Positions 35,647 through 45,098 are shown, counted from the first letter of the stretch. The stretch is DNA of 64,000 nucleotides from Arthrobacter sp. SLBN-122 (GCF_006715165.1 NZ_VFMS01000001.1:3596001-3660000), one strand, 5' to 3'. Program-made: numbers and translations. The notes: generated from the letters alone by a model not told the origin.

Positions 35647-36126
35647 ACTGCAGCCCGGGTTACCCTTTGCTTCCTGCTCCGCGACGGCGCCGGCGGGACC
35701 GAAGTACTCCTTGGGCTGAAGCAAACCGGTTTCGGCCGCGGCAAGATCGTGGGCGTCGGCGGCCACGTGGAACCGGGGGAGTCGGACGCCCAGGCCGTCA
35801 TCCGGGAGGTTCTGGAAGAAACCGGCGTAGTGCTGCAGATGGAGGACCTGGTGGACGCAGGATCGGTCCATTTTGTCTTTCCGGCCCGGCCGGAATGGGA
35901 TATGCAGACCAGGCTCTTCACCGCCCGGACCTGGCAGGGCGAGCCCGCACCCAGCGAGGAGATCGTGCCTGAATGGTTCCGCGTGGATACGCTGCCGGTG
36001 GACCGCATGTGGCAGGACGCGGACCACTGGCTGCCGGTGGTGCTGGAAGGCCGCACGGTCAAGGTGGTGGTCACCATGCACACCGACAACGAGTCGGTCG
36101 CCTCCTCCCGGAGCCTGCTGGAGTAA
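35644..36126 (+). CDS. Nudix hydrolase resembling MTH1 (8-oxo-dGTP diphosphatase)
   Basis: A 160-residue protein. The block FGRGKIVGVGGHVEPGESDAQ with IREVLEETGV is a complete Nudix box preceded by the FGxGK loop of eukaryotic MTH1. The later RMWQDADHWLPVVLEG matches the MTH1 substrate-pocket segment MWxDDxxWxPxxL. It therefore likely sanitises oxidised purine nucleotides. The MTH1 asparagine before the box (W-N-G-F-G-G) is replaced by I-V-G-V-G-G, so base specificity may differ. ATG 35644 fits the leaderless promoter. Confidence 0.82.
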   Translation: MTAARVTLCFLLRDGAGGTEVLLGLKQTGFGRGKIVGVGGHVEPGESDAQAVIREVLEETGVVLQMEDLVDAGSVHFVFPARPEWDMQTRLFTARTWQGEPAPSEEIVPEWFRVDTLPVDRMWQDADHWLPVVLEGRTVKVVVTMHTDNESVASSRSLLE

Positions 36127-36133
36127 GCGGTTA

Positions 36134-36199
36134 AACGCCTGACGGCGGCCGGGCACCGGTCGCATTCACGCGAAAGGTGCCCACCCGCCGTCGGACGTT
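36134..36199. terminator. Bidirectional terminator-like hairpin
   Basis: Arms of about 24 nt (36134-36157 and 36176-36199) pair GACGGCGG with CCGCCGTC and GGGCACC with GGTGCCC, with three mismatches and an 18-nt loop. It lies between the convergent Nudix and prpC genes. Confidence 0.65.
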
Positions 36200-36210
36200 C
36201 CTGCTAAAGC

Positions 36211-37350
36211 TTACGGAAGGTGCCGTTCCTCCGGACCGATGTACTCGCTCAGCGGCCTGATCAGGGAGTTGGCGTCCAGCTGCTCCATGATGTGTGCGGT
36301 CCAGCCCGTGATCCGGCTGGCCACGAACAGGGGAGTGAATGTTGGTGTATCAAAACCCATCAGGTGGTAGGTGGGTCCGGCCGGGTAGTCGAGGTTCGGT
36401 TTGATGGCTTTCGCCTCATCCATCGCCGACTCCAGGCCGTTGTACAGCCCCAGCAGTTCGGGCCGGCCGTAGTGGGCAATCATCTTGTCCAGCGCGGCCT
36501 TCATGGTGGGGACCCTGGAGTCGCCGTGCTTGTAGACGCGGTGTCCGAAGCCCATGACCTTCTTCTTCTGCGCCAGGGCGTCTTCCATCCACGCCTTGGC
36601 CCGGGCGGCTGCTTCCTCCAGTGACTCCTCCTGCCGGATGCCAATTTCGTCGAACGTGTGCATGACGGCTTCGTTCGCGCCGCCGTGCAGCGGGCCCTTC
36701 AGGGCCCCGATGGCACCGGTCACGGCGGAATGCAGGTCCGAGAGCGTGGAGGTGATGACCCGGGCCGTGAAGGTGGACGCGTTGAAGGAGTGCTCGGCAT
36801 AAAGGATCATCGAGACGTTGAAAGCCTCCACTACCTCCGGCACCTGTTCCTCGCCAAAGGCCATCCACAGGAAGTTCGCCGAGTAGCCAAGGTCTTCGCG
36901 GGGTTCCACCACATCCTGCCCATGGCGGCGGCGCTGGTCGTAGGCCACTACCGCCGGCATGGCGGCGAAGAGGTCAACGGCCTTGGCCATGTTCGCTTCC
37001 CGGGAGGAATCCTCCGCCAACGGATGCCGTGCCCCCATGACGGAGGCGGCGGTCCGGCATACGTCCATCGGGTGCGAGGTGGCGGGCAGGGCATCAATCA
37101 CCTGTTTCACCACCGGATCAAGGGCGCGGCCGGCGCGTTCCCGTGCAGTGAACTCCGCAAGCTGGTCCTTGGTGGGCAGTTCGCCGTTCCACAGCAGGTA
37201 CGCCACTTCCTCGAAGCTGCACCTGGCGGCCAGCTCCTGGACGGGGTAGCCGCGGTAGAGCAGGGAGTTCGTGTCAGGGTTGACCTTGGAAACGGCGGTG
37301 TAGTCCACCACCACGCCGGCAAGGCCCTTTTTGATCTCATTTTCAGCCAT
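36211..37350 (-). CDS. prpC: 2-methylcitrate synthase
   Basis: Condenses propionyl-CoA with oxaloacetate; may also make citrate. It is 379 residues. Catalytic residues: His in LKGPLHGGANEAVM, His in GFGHRVYKHGDSR and Asp in FDTPTFTPLFV. The length and gene context (next to prpB and prpD) favour methylcitrate over citrate synthase. ATG 37350 has AAAGGAG at about 7 nt. Last gene of the gntR-prpD-prpB-prpC operon, with a 62-nt gap after prpB. Confidence 0.92.
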   Translation of the reverse strand: MAENEIKKGLAGVVVDYTAVSKVNPDTNSLLYRGYPVQELAARCSFEEVAYLLWNGELPTKDQLAEFTARERAGRALDPVVKQVIDALPATSHPMDVCRTAASVMGARHPLAEDSSREANMAKAVDLFAAMPAVVAYDQRRRHGQDVVEPREDLGYSANFLWMAFGEEQVPEVVEAFNVSMILYAEHSFNASTFTARVITSTLSDLHSAVTGAIGALKGPLHGGANEAVMHTFDEIGIRQEESLEEAAARAKAWMEDALAQKKKVMGFGHRVYKHGDSRVPTMKAALDKMIAHYGRPELLGLYNGLESAMDEAKAIKPNLDYPAGPTYHLMGFDTPTFTPLFVASRITGWTAHIMEQLDANSLIRPLSEYIGPEERHLP

Positions 37351-37412
37351 GCTGAAACTCCTTTGTTCCTAAAGCCTGTTGGTCCGGCCGCGGCCGGGAT
37401 TCCGGTTGGATA

Positions 37413-38315
37413 TCAGGTGCCGGGGATCTGGAAATTGAACACGCCGGTGTCAAAGCGGTTGTAGGCCTCATAATCAACGAGGTCGTAGAGCCTGGCACGG
37501 GTCAGCATGCTTGGAACCTGTGCCTCCTGGGTGCCGTCGGATTTGATCGATTCCAGAGTACGCTCAGCAGCGCCCATGGCACTACGGAGCAGCGTTACCG
37601 GATAAATCACCATGTTCACGCCCACACCGGCCAACTCGTCAACGGTGAAAAGGTCGCTTTTTCCGAACTCTGTCATGTTGGCCAGGATAGGCACGTCCAC
37701 GGCTTCCCGGATGGCCCGGAACTCGCTGAGGTCCCGCATGGCTTCGGGGAAAATCGCGTCCGCCCCGGCTTCGACGAGCGCCTTGGCCCGCTGCTGCGCG
37801 GCTTCCAGCCCGTCGGTGGCGCGGACGTCGGTGCGGGCCATAATCAGGAAGTTGGGGTCGCGGCGGGCGTCGGCGGCGGCGCGGATGCGTTTGGTGGCGG
37901 TGTCCAGATCCACCACGTTCTTGCCGTCCAGGTGGCCGCAGCGTTTGGGGTTGAACTGGTCCTCGATATGGCCGCCGGCCAGGCCCGCGTTCTCGAGTTC
38001 CTGCACCGTGCGGGCCACGTTCATGGGTTCGCCGAAGCCGGTGTCGGCGTCGACAATCGAGGGGAGGTCGGTCATGCGGGCGATCTGCCCGGCCCGCGTC
38101 GCCACCTCGGTGAGCGTGGTCAGGCCGATGTCGGGCAGGCCGAGGTCGTTGGCCAGGACGGCGCCGGAGATGTACACCCCGGCGAAGCCCTTCTCCTCGA
38201 TCAGCCGCGCCGAGAGCGGATTGAACGCACCGGGGAACTGCTGGATGGTCCCGGAGGCAAGCAGTTCCCGGAACCGGACCCGCTTCTGCTCGGGAGTGGT
38301 CTTCGAATACAGCAT
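37413..38315 (-). CDS. prpB: 2-methylisocitrate lyase
   Basis: Splits methylisocitrate into pyruvate and succinate, the exit of the methylcitrate cycle. It is 300 residues. The catalytic cysteine is in FNPKRCGHLDGKNV; SGAVLANDLGLPD and VDADTGFGEP bind substrate and metal. Its ATG directly follows the prpD stop (TAAATG) and has no ribosome site, so translation probably relies on re-initiation. Member of the isocitrate lyase/PEP mutase family, but the KRCGH motif rules out PEP mutase. Confidence 0.93.
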   Translation of the reverse strand: MLYSKTTPEQKRVRFRELLASGTIQQFPGAFNPLSARLIEEKGFAGVYISGAVLANDLGLPDIGLTTLTEVATRAGQIARMTDLPSIVDADTGFGEPMNVARTVQELENAGLAGGHIEDQFNPKRCGHLDGKNVVDLDTATKRIRAAADARRDPNFLIMARTDVRATDGLEAAQQRAKALVEAGADAIFPEAMRDLSEFRAIREAVDVPILANMTEFGKSDLFTVDELAGVGVNMVIYPVTLLRSAMGAAERTLESIKSDGTQEAQVPSMLTRARLYDLVDYEAYNRFDTGVFNFQIPGT

Positions 38316-39836
38316 TTAGAACAGTCCCTTCGGCGCGGCCGCGGGGTCGATGACGCCAAGGGCGGCGGTGATGTTCAGCTGGTCCAGTTCCCCGGCTGCA
38401 AGTTCCGGGAGGCGTTCGACGGCGGCGAGGAACCGTTCGATTTCGGCCTCCTCCACGAGCCCGGCGGCGAGGGTGCGGAACTTGTTGACGTACTGTTCAC
38501 GGGCGAACGGCCGGGCACCGAGCGGGTGGGCGTCGGCAACAGCGATCTGGTCGGTGATGACGGAGCCGTCCTTGAGCGTGATTTCCACGGAGCCGCCGAA
38601 GGCCTTCTCGGCAATGTCCAGGGAGTGGTAGCGGCGAGTCCATTCCGGATCCTCCACGGTTGTCACCTTGTGCCACAGCTCCACGGTGTCCGGGCGCGCG
38701 GCGCGCTGCGGGGCGTAGGAGTCCACGTGGTGCCAGGCTCCGTCCTGCAGGGCCACGGTGAAGATGTACGGGATGGAGTGGTCCAGGGTCTCCCGGGACG
38801 CGGTGGGGCTGTACTTCTGGGGGTCGTTCGCGCCGGAGCCGATCACGTAGTGCGTGTGGTGGCTGGTCTTGATCAGCACGGATGCAACGTTGGCCGGGTC
38901 TGTGACCTCCGGGTGTTCACGGTGCAGCTTGCGGGCCAGGTCGATCCAGGCCTGGGCCTGGTATTCGGCTGAGTGTTCCTTGGTGTAGGTGTCCAGGATG
39001 GCTCGCTTGGCTTCACCGGGGGTGGGCAGCGGAACCATGTAGGATGCGTCCGGACCATCGAGCATCCAGGCGATGACGCCGTCTTCGCCTTCGTAGATCG
39101 GCACGGGGGAGGTCTGGCCCCGCATGGCCCGGTCCGCGGACTCGATAGCCATCTTGCCGGCAAACGCCGGGGCATGGGCCTTCCAGGTGGAGATCTCACC
39201 CTTGCGGGACTGCCGGGTGGCGGTGGTGGTGTGCAGCGCCTGGCCCACCGACTGGAAGATGGTTTCGACGTCGAGGCCCAGCAGGGTGCCGATGCCTGCG
39301 GCCGCGGAGGGGCCCAGGTGCGCCACGTGGTCGATCTTGTGCTTGTGCAGGCATATGGCTTTGACCAGGTTGACCTGGATCTCGTACCCGGTGGCGATGC
39401 CGCGCACCAGGTCGTGGCCGTTGGCGCCAACGTGCTGGGCGACGGCGAGGATCGGCGGGATGTTGTCCCCCGGGTGGGAGTAGTCGGCGGCGAGGAAGGT
39501 GTCGTGGTAGTCCAGTTCCCGTACGGCCACGCCGTTGGCCCAGGCGGCCCACTCCGGGGCGACGCGTTCCTCGATGCCGAACACCTTGGAACCCTTGCCG
39601 CCCGTGCTGGGACCGTGGGTCAGTGCCTGGGCGCGGGCTGCGACGATGGGAGCCCGGTTCAGGGAGGCGATGGCCACCGAAGCGTTATCGATAATCCGGT
39701 TGATCACCATGTCGGTCACTTCGTCAGACACAGCCACGGGGTCCGCAGCAACCTGGGCGATCTTGTACGCGAGCTGGTCCTCACGCGGGAGGTTTTCTTC
39801 GCTGCGGTAGACGCGGACGTGGTGTTCCTTAACCAT
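38316..39836 (-). CDS. prpD: 2-methylcitrate dehydratase (PrpD)
   Basis: MmgE/PrpD family, dehydrates 2-methylcitrate without an iron-sulfur cluster. It is 506 residues. [21 protein letters not shown] is the family's main signature; [19 protein letters not shown] and [16 protein letters not shown] follow. ATG 39836 has AAAAGGAG 7 nt upstream; the frame is open upstream but that part is the gntR shadow. The 3' end of gntR overlaps its start by 8 nt. No acnB- or prpF-type gene is nearby, so a housekeeping aconitase must supply the hydration step. Confidence 0.93.
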   Translation of the reverse strand: MVKEHHVRVYRSEENLPREDQLAYKIAQVAADPVAVSDEVTDMVINRIIDNASVAIASLNRAPIVAARAQALTHGPSTGGKGSKVFGIEERVAPEWAAWANGVAVRELDYHDTFLAADYSHPGDNIPPILAVAQHVGANGHDLVRGIATGYEIQVNLVKAICLHKHKIDHVAHLGPSAAAGIGTLLGLDVETIFQSVGQALHTTTATRQSRKGEISTWKAHAPAFAGKMAIESADRAMRGQTSPVPIYEGEDGVIAWMLDGPDASYMVPLPTPGEAKRAILDTYTKEHSAEYQAQAWIDLARKLHREHPEVTDPANVASVLIKTSHHTHYVIGSGANDPQKYSPTASRETLDHSIPYIFTVALQDGAWHHVDSYAPQRAARPDTVELWHKVTTVEDPEWTRRYHSLDIAEKAFGGSVEITLKDGSVITDQIAVADAHPLGARPFAREQYVNKFRTLAAGLVEEAEIERFLAAVERLPELAAGELDQLNITAALGVIDPAAAPKGLF

Positions 39837-40485
39837 GATGCTCCTTTTGGTGGGATGTATGGGTTGCTTTGACGCGGGAGAGGCTGCGGTGCAGGTGGAC
39901 GATGGTGGCCGCCTCGGCAAGCCTCGGATTGCCGGCCGCGATGGCCTCCGCGATGGCGGCATGCTCGGCAGCGGCGGCAGTGAGGCGGCACGCGTCATCG
40001 GCGGCAAGCCGGCGGATCCGGACCAGGTGGACGCGCAGGCTCCGCATGGCCTGGGCCAGGTAGGAGTTGGAGATGGCTGCGTCGATGGCTGCATCCAGCC
40101 GGCCCACCAGTTCGTAGTATTCATGCAGGGCAGGGTGATCGCCGCCGATCAATTCAGGAGCCCGGAGAAGTTCATGCTGCAGGTGCTCGAAGGTATTGGC
40201 GTCGCCGCGGCGTGCGGCCAAGGCTGCCGCCCTGCCTTCGAGGGTTTCGCGAAGCTCGAACAGTTCGTCGATGTCTTCCAGGGAAATGTCGCTGACCACC
40301 ACGCCGCGGCCGCCCGCCGTCGTCAATCCTTCCGCCGTAAGGCGGCCCAGGGCTTCCCGCAGCGGCGTTCGTGAGACGCCCAGGCGCTCGGACTGTTCCA
40401 CCTCGGCAAGGACCGTCCCCGGGGCCAGACGCCATTCGATGATGTCGTCCCGCAGGGCGGCATAGGCTTTGTCGCTGGCGCGCAT
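39829..40485 (-). CDS. GntR-family (FadR type) regulator of the methylcitrate operon
   Basis: A 218-residue protein. N-terminal winged helix: [39 protein letters not shown]. The C-terminal all-helical FCD ligand domain has the metal-type histidines and acidic residues ([30 protein letters not shown]). ATG 40485 has AAGGAG 8 nt upstream. It heads the prpDBC operon and diverges from prpE; two TGTATACA palindromes in between are its likely operators. The ligand is presumably propionyl-CoA or methylcitrate, by context only. Confidence 0.88.
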   Translation of the reverse strand: MRASDKAYAALRDDIIEWRLAPGTVLAEVEQSERLGVSRTPLREALGRLTAEGLTTAGGRGVVVSDISLEDIDELFELRETLEGRAAALAARRGDANTFEHLQHELLRAPELIGGDHPALHEYYELVGRLDAAIDAAISNSYLAQAMRSLRVHLVRIRRLAADDACRLTAAAAEHAAIAEAIAAGNPRLAEAATIVHLHRSLSRVKATHTSHQKEHHG

Positions 40486-40515
40486 GCCCGTCTCCTTCCT
40501 CGGCTGAGGGCTCCA

Positions 40516-40525
40516 GTGTATACAC
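40516..40525. promoter_or_regulatory. Operator palindrome 1 (GTGTATACAC)
   Basis: Perfect 10-bp palindrome GTGTATACAC, 31 bp upstream of the gntR start. It fits the FadR/GntR form TNGTNNNACNA loosely and shares TGTATACA with the second site, 62 bp away centre to centre. Confidence 0.55.
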
Positions 40526-40577
40526 AAGTGCTGTTGTTTTGGGAAGAAGAAGGAAAAAAGCGCGAAAGGAGGCTCTT

Positions 40578-40587
40578 CTGTATACAG
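40578..40587. promoter_or_regulatory. Operator palindrome 2 (CTGTATACAG)
   Basis: Perfect 10-bp palindrome CTGTATACAG, 71 bp before prpE and about 93 bp before gntR. Shares the TGTATACA core with operator 1, which allows looping or separate control of the two divergent promoters. Confidence 0.55.
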
Positions 40588-40620
40588 AACCTCTTGTTAC
40601 CCGCGGAGGGGCCAGCTACC

Positions 40621-40701
40621 ATGAGCTGCATCACAATGTCGTGGACGGGATTACGTTATGGTCAGCAACAGCTATCGGGATACCTACCGGCGCAGCATTG
40701 A
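40621..40701 (+). CDS. Possible 26-codon leader ORF overlapping the prpE start
   Basis: ATG 40621 follows GGAGGGG (40606-40612) at 8-9 nt and encodes MSCITMSWTGLRYGQQQLSG and six more residues. It ends 43 nt inside prpE in another frame. prpE's own ATG (40658) lacks a ribosome site. Either translation of this frame feeds prpE, or it is a chance frame. Confidence 0.25.
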   Translation: MSCITMSWTGLRYGQQQLSGYLPAQH

Positions 40702-42562
40702 AGAGCCGGAAGATTTCTGGCTGGAGGCGGCGGAAAAGATCCACTGGAGCGCTGCTCCTGCCCGGGCACTGGACTCCAGCCGGGCGCCGCTCTACAGCTG
40801 GTTTCCGGACGGCGCACTGAATACCTGCTACAACGCCCTGGACCGGCACGTCGCCGAAGGCCGGGGGGAGCAGGACGCACTGATCCATGACTCCGCCATG
40901 CTGGGAACCCGGCAGCGTTTCACCTATGCCGAACTGACCGGCCTCGTGGCCCGCTTCGCCGGCGTGCTGCGCGGCCACGGCGTGGGCAAGGGGGACCGCG
41001 TGGTCATCTACATGCCGATGATCCCGGAAGCCGCCATTGCCATGCTGGCAACCGCCAGGCTCGGCGCCGTCCATTCCGTGGTCTTCGGCGGTTTTGCGCC
41101 CAAGGAGCTCGCGGCCAGGATCCGGGACGCCGCACCTGCTGCGGTGGTCACCGCCTCGGGCGGGATCGAACCCATGCGCCGCATCGAGTACCTGCCGGCC
41201 GTCGCGGAGGCGCTTGAGTTGGCAGGCGCCCGGGACATTCCCGTGTTGGTCAAGGAGCGGGACGGTTTCGCGTCCAAGGCGGCGGACCGGGCCGGGTGGC
41301 TGGACTGGGATATGGAAATGGCTTCTGCGCAGCCGGCCGCTCCCGTTGACGTAAAGGCCACCGATCCGCTTTACATCCTCTACACATCGGGGACCACCGG
41401 CACTCCCAAGGGGGTGGTCCGGGACAATGGCGGCCACGCCGTCGCGCTGCGCTGGACGCTGGAGAATATCTACGACGTCGGTCCGGGCGACGTGATGTGG
41501 ACTGCCTCGGATGTGGGCTGGGTGGTGGGACACTCCTACATCGTCTACGGGCCGCTGCTCGCCGGCGCCACCACGGTGATGTACGAAGGCAAACCGGTTG
41601 GTACCCCGGATGCGGGTGCCTTCTGGCGGGTGGTCCAGGACCACAAGGTCAACGTGCTCTTTACCGCCCCCACGGCGCTGCGCGCCATCCGCAAGGCCGA
41701 TCCTGAGGCATCGCTGCTGGGCAGGTATGACATCTCCAGCCTGCAGACCCTGTTCACTGCGGGTGAGCGGCTGGACACTGACACCTTCCACTGGGCATCC
41801 CGGGTCCTTGGCGTGCCGGTGGTGGACCATTGGTGGCAGACGGAGACCGGCTGGGCCATCTGTGCCAACCCGCGCGGCCTGGAGCCCCTGCCCATCAAGG
41901 CCGGTTCCCCCAGCGTTCCGATGCCCGGCTACCGGCTGCGGATTCTCGACGGGACCGGCGATGCGGTGGCAGCCGGCGCCGAGGGCAACATCGTGCTGGG
42001 GCTGCCGTTGCCGCCTGGCACGCTGACCACTCTTTGGGGTAACGACGAACGCTTCATCTCTTCTTACCTGACGGCCTTCGATGGCTGCTACGCCACCGGC
42101 GATTCGGGCTACCAGGACCAGGATGGGTACCTCTTTGTCATGGGCCGCACCGACGACATCATCAACGTCGCCGGACACCGGCTTTCCACCGGCGCCATCG
42201 AACAAGTCCTCGGCCAGCACCCTGCCGTGGCCGAGTGCGCGGTGATCGGCCTCGCCGATTCCCTCAAGGGCCAGCGTCCCAGTGGCTACGTGGTGCTCAA
42301 GTCCGGCGTCGACATTCCTGAAGACGTCCTGGCCAAGGACCTGGTGGCATTGGTGCGCCGGGACATTGGTGCGGTTGCGGATTTCAAGCAGGTGACGGTG
42401 GTGGATGCCCTGCCGAAGACGCGGTCCGGGAAGATCCTCCGCAAGACCATGCGCCAGATAGCCGACGGCGAGGAGTATACAGTGCCTTCCACCATTGAGG
42501 ATCCGGGGGTCATCGACCAGTTGATCGGAGCACTCCGGGTGGACGGACCGGAAGCCGGCTGA
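40658..42562 (+). CDS. prpE: Propionyl-CoA synthetase (PrpE; acetyl-CoA synthetase family)
   Basis: Activates propionate to propionyl-CoA through an acyl-adenylate. It is 634 residues. The AMP-binding motif is YILYTSGTTGTPKGVVRDNG; WTASDVGWVVGHSYIVYGP, WWQTETGW and YATGDSGYQDQDGY follow; the acetylatable, regulatory lysine is in PKTRSGKILRKTMRQIA. The VVRDNGGHAVAL segment and context favour propionyl- over acetyl-CoA synthetase. It is divergent from gntR-prpDBC, so activation and breakdown of propionate share one control region. It converges with the response regulator gene, 36 nt away, over a weak GAATC/GATTC inverted pair. Confidence 0.92.
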   Translation: MVSNSYRDTYRRSIEEPEDFWLEAAEKIHWSAAPARALDSSRAPLYSWFPDGALNTCYNALDRHVAEGRGEQDALIHDSAMLGTRQRFTYAELTGLVARFAGVLRGHGVGKGDRVVIYMPMIPEAAIAMLATARLGAVHSVVFGGFAPKELAARIRDAAPAAVVTASGGIEPMRRIEYLPAVAEALELAGARDIPVLVKERDGFASKAADRAGWLDWDMEMASAQPAAPVDVKATDPLYILYTSGTTGTPKGVVRDNGGHAVALRWTLENIYDVGPGDVMWTASDVGWVVGHSYIVYGPLLAGATTVMYEGKPVGTPDAGAFWRVVQDHKVNVLFTAPTALRAIRKADPEASLLGRYDISSLQTLFTAGERLDTDTFHWASRVLGVPVVDHWWQTETGWAICANPRGLEPLPIKAGSPSVPMPGYRLRILDGTGDAVAAGAEGNIVLGLPLPPGTLTTLWGNDERFISSYLTAFDGCYATGDSGYQDQDGYLFVMGRTDDIINVAGHRLSTGAIEQVLGQHPAVAECAVIGLADSLKGQRPSGYVVLKSGVDIPEDVLAKDLVALVRRDIGAVADFKQVTVVDALPKTRSGKILRKTMRQIADGEEYTVPSTIEDPGVIDQLIGALRVDGPEAG

Positions 42563-42598
42563 AAGGGGAATCCAAGGGCCGTCCAACCCCGATTCAGT

Positions 42599-43312
42599 TC
42601 AGCGGGGGTTCCAGCGGTATTCGTTTTCCGGCCTGCCGGGCGTGCCATAGCGGGCGGTCCGCGAAACGGTGCCGGCATCGGCAAGGTATTCGAGGTAGCG
42701 CCGCGCCGTCACGCGTGACATGCCCAGGGCGTCCATGACTTCGGTGGCGGACACTGCTTCCGGCTGCCGGCGGAGAAACTCCTGGACGGAGCCCAGCGTC
42801 GAGGTGGAAAGGCCCTTGGGAAGCGGGAGTTCGGACGGCGCCCTGAGGCTGGCAAAGGCCCTGTCCACTTCACTTTGGGACGCACCCCCCTTGCCGGGAC
42901 CGCCGCTGGAACCACCCAGTTGCTGGCGGAACAGGCGGTAGTTTTCGAGCTTGTCGGAGAACGTTGCGAACGTGAAGGGCTTGATCAGGTACTGGACCAC
43001 GCCGATTGCCACCGCGCTGCGTACGATCGCAAGTTCACGCACTGCCGTGATCGCGATGATGTCCGCGAGGATGCCCGCCGAACGCATCCGCCGGGCGATG
43101 TCCAGGCCATGCAGGTCTGGCAGGTTCATGTCCAGCAGGACCAGTTCCACAGGCTGTCCCGCGGCCACGAATTCGTTCAGCAGCCGCAGGGCAGACTGGC
43201 CGTCGGGGGCAGTCCCGGCCAGCTCGAATCCTTCCAGCCTTCCCACGTAGGCAGCGTGCGCTGCCGAAGCGATGGCCTCGTCTTCGACGACGAGGACCCG
43301 GATGTTGCTCAC
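42599..43312 (-). CDS. Response regulator, DcuR/CitB-like
   Basis: A 237-residue protein. Receiver: acidic pair VVEDEAI, phospho-Asp in LVLLDMNLPDLHGLD, Thr in IIAITAVRE and Lys in QYLIKPFTF. The C-terminal winged helix (about 180-237) has SATEVMDALGMSRVTARRYLEYL, typical of the CitB/DcuR family. The GTG start overlaps the kinase stop by 4 nt. It presumably activates the dicarboxylate transporter gene on the far side of the kinase. Confidence 0.9.
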   Translation of the reverse strand: MSNIRVLVVEDEAIASAAHAAYVGRLEGFELAGTAPDGQSALRLLNEFVAAGQPVELVLLDMNLPDLHGLDIARRMRSAGILADIIAITAVRELAIVRSAVAIGVVQYLIKPFTFATFSDKLENYRLFRQQLGGSSGGPGKGGASQSEVDRAFASLRAPSELPLPKGLSTSTLGSVQEFLRRQPEAVSATEVMDALGMSRVTARRYLEYLADAGTVSRTARYGTPGRPENEYRWNPR

Positions 43313-44940
43313 TGTCTGTGCTCCTTCTCCGCGGACGCTGCGGGCAGGAATACTTCGAACTTGGCGCCGCGCCGGCCGTTGATGGCCAGCGTACCGCCCA
43401 AACGCTGCACCGCCTGCCGGACCAGCGCAAGGCCGATGCCCCGGCCTCCGGGCCCCGCGGGCTTCGTGCTGAATCCGTGCCGGAAGATCTTTTCCGCGTC
43501 CGCGGGGTCGATGGGCGTCCCGGAGTCGTTTACGGCGATATCCAGGCCTTCGTCGTCGGCCTCCAGGGTCAGTTCCACACGCCGGGGAGGCGGTGCATCG
43601 GCGGCGGCGTCGATGGCGTTGTCCAGCAGGTTGCCCAGGATGGTCACCAGGTCCTGGACGGCCACTCCGGTTGCCGTGCCGGAGCCCAGGGTGGAGACGT
43701 CCAACTGGACGCCGCGTTCGTGGGCTTCGGCCACCTTTCCCATGACCAGTGCGCCCACCACCGGTTCATCGATCGAGCTCACCATGTCATCCGTCAGCTG
43801 CTGGCTCAGGGCCAGGTCCTGGGTGGCAAAGTCCAGGGCTTCCCCGGTCCTTCCCAGTTCCAGGAGCGAAACCATGGTGTGCAGCCGGTTGGCATGTTCG
43901 TGGGTCTGGGCGCGCAGGGCGTCGGAGAGGGTCCGCATGGTCTGCAGTTCATTGCCCAGCGCTTCGATCTCGGTCCGGTCCCGGAGGGTGGCCACGGTGC
44001 CGTACACGGGGACTTTTCCGCGCGTTCCGTGGGATTCAGGACCCCGGGCCGGCCCCTGGTTGACCACCAGCACGCGGGAATCGGTCAGGACCATCTCGTC
44101 CTTGGTGGTCCGTCCGGATTCGAACAGGCTGCGCAGTTCTTCGTCCAAGGGAAGGTCTGCCAGCGATGGGGGCCGGGTGGGATCATTGCTGCCCGTGTCC
44201 GCCAGGCCCAGCAGTTCGGCAGCCTGGTCGTTGTACATCACCACGCGCTTGCGCGCATCGATGAGGATCAGTCCTTCACGGACCGAGTGCAGCACCGATT
44301 CGTAGTAGGCGAACAGCTGCGCCAGCTGCTCGGGACCCCAGCCCCTGGTTACCCGCCGCAGGTACCTGCCCAGCAGCCACGACGCCAGGGAGCCGCCCAC
44401 CAGGAGGGCTATGCCAACGGCCAGCAGGACGGGAAGACGCCCGGCGAAGGCAATATCGACGCTGCGGACAGTGACTCCCACCGCCACGAGCGCCTTGACG
44501 GTCCCCGCGGAATCTTTGACCGGAACAATCGTGCGCACGGACGGGCCCAGGGTCCCGGCCGTGACTTCGGTGAATGGCTGGCCCCGGAGCGCGGCGTCAA
44601 TCGATCCGATGTACGGCCGGCCCAGCTCCTCGTCCCTGGGATGGGTCCAGCGGGTGCGGTCGGGAGCCATGATGGTGATGAAGTCGACGTGGGCCGCGGT
44701 GGTCACATCCCTGGCATACGGCTGCAGGAGGGTGGACGGGTCCGGCGTGACGGCAGCCTGGAGCACCAGGGGATTGGCGGCGATGGAAGCGGCAACTCCT
44801 TCCATCCGGCGGCCGGCCTCGTCATAGGTCCGGTCCCGGGCATCCACGTAGGCGGCGGTTCCCACAATGGCGATAAAGGACACGACGATCAGCAGGTTGG
44901 CCAGGAACAGCCGGCGGGCGATACTCCAGCGGTGGATCAT
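43309..44940 (-). CDS. Sensor histidine kinase, CitA/DcuS-like
   Basis: A 543-residue membrane kinase. TM1 is at about 12-32 (LFLANLLIVVSFIAIVGTA), an extracytoplasmic Cache/PDC sensor spans about 33-170 (YIGSIDAALRGQPFTEVTAG), and TM2 is at about 178-200. A PAS domain follows (REGLILIDARKRVVMYNDQA). The phospho-acceptor region is RAQTHEHANRLHTMVSLLELG, with ATPase N box LGNLLDNAIDAA and G boxes NDSGTPID and GGRGIGLALVRQA. The family senses C4-dicarboxylates or citrate outside the cell. ATG 44940 has GAGAGG upstream. Divergent from the transporter gene. Confidence 0.92.
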   Translation of the reverse strand: MIHRWSIARRLFLANLLIVVSFIAIVGTAAYVDARDRTYDEAGRRMEGVAASIAANPLVLQAAVTPDPSTLLQPYARDVTTAAHVDFITIMAPDRTRWTHPRDEELGRPYIGSIDAALRGQPFTEVTAGTLGPSVRTIVPVKDSAGTVKALVAVGVTVRSVDIAFAGRLPVLLAVGIALLVGGSLASWLLGRYLRRVTRGWGPEQLAQLFAYYESVLHSVREGLILIDARKRVVMYNDQAAELLGLADTGSNDPTRPPSLADLPLDEELRSLFESGRTTKDEMVLTDSRVLVVNQGPARGPESHGTRGKVPVYGTVATLRDRTEIEALGNELQTMRTLSDALRAQTHEHANRLHTMVSLLELGRTGEALDFATQDLALSQQLTDDMVSSIDEPVVGALVMGKVAEAHERGVQLDVSTLGSGTATGVAVQDLVTILGNLLDNAIDAAADAPPPRRVELTLEADDEGLDIAVNDSGTPIDPADAEKIFRHGFSTKPAGPGGRGIGLALVRQAVQRLGGTLAINGRRGAKFEVFLPAASAEKEHRQ

Positions 44941-45098
44941 GCCTGCCTCTCGTTGACCCTGCGGATGCCGCGACCAATATGAACGCAACGGTGAGCTGGA
45001 TCACGGCGTAGCCAATGATGGATATCACACCGCAAGGACGTGACGAGCCCAGAGACTGTGCCCCAGCGTCTATCAGATTATCCATAAGGAGACACATC

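Noticed and set aside
36211..37350. Housekeeping citrate synthase instead of methylcitrate synthase
   Set aside because: The motifs allow either, but the 379-residue length and direct linkage to prpB and prpD make methylcitrate synthase the better call.
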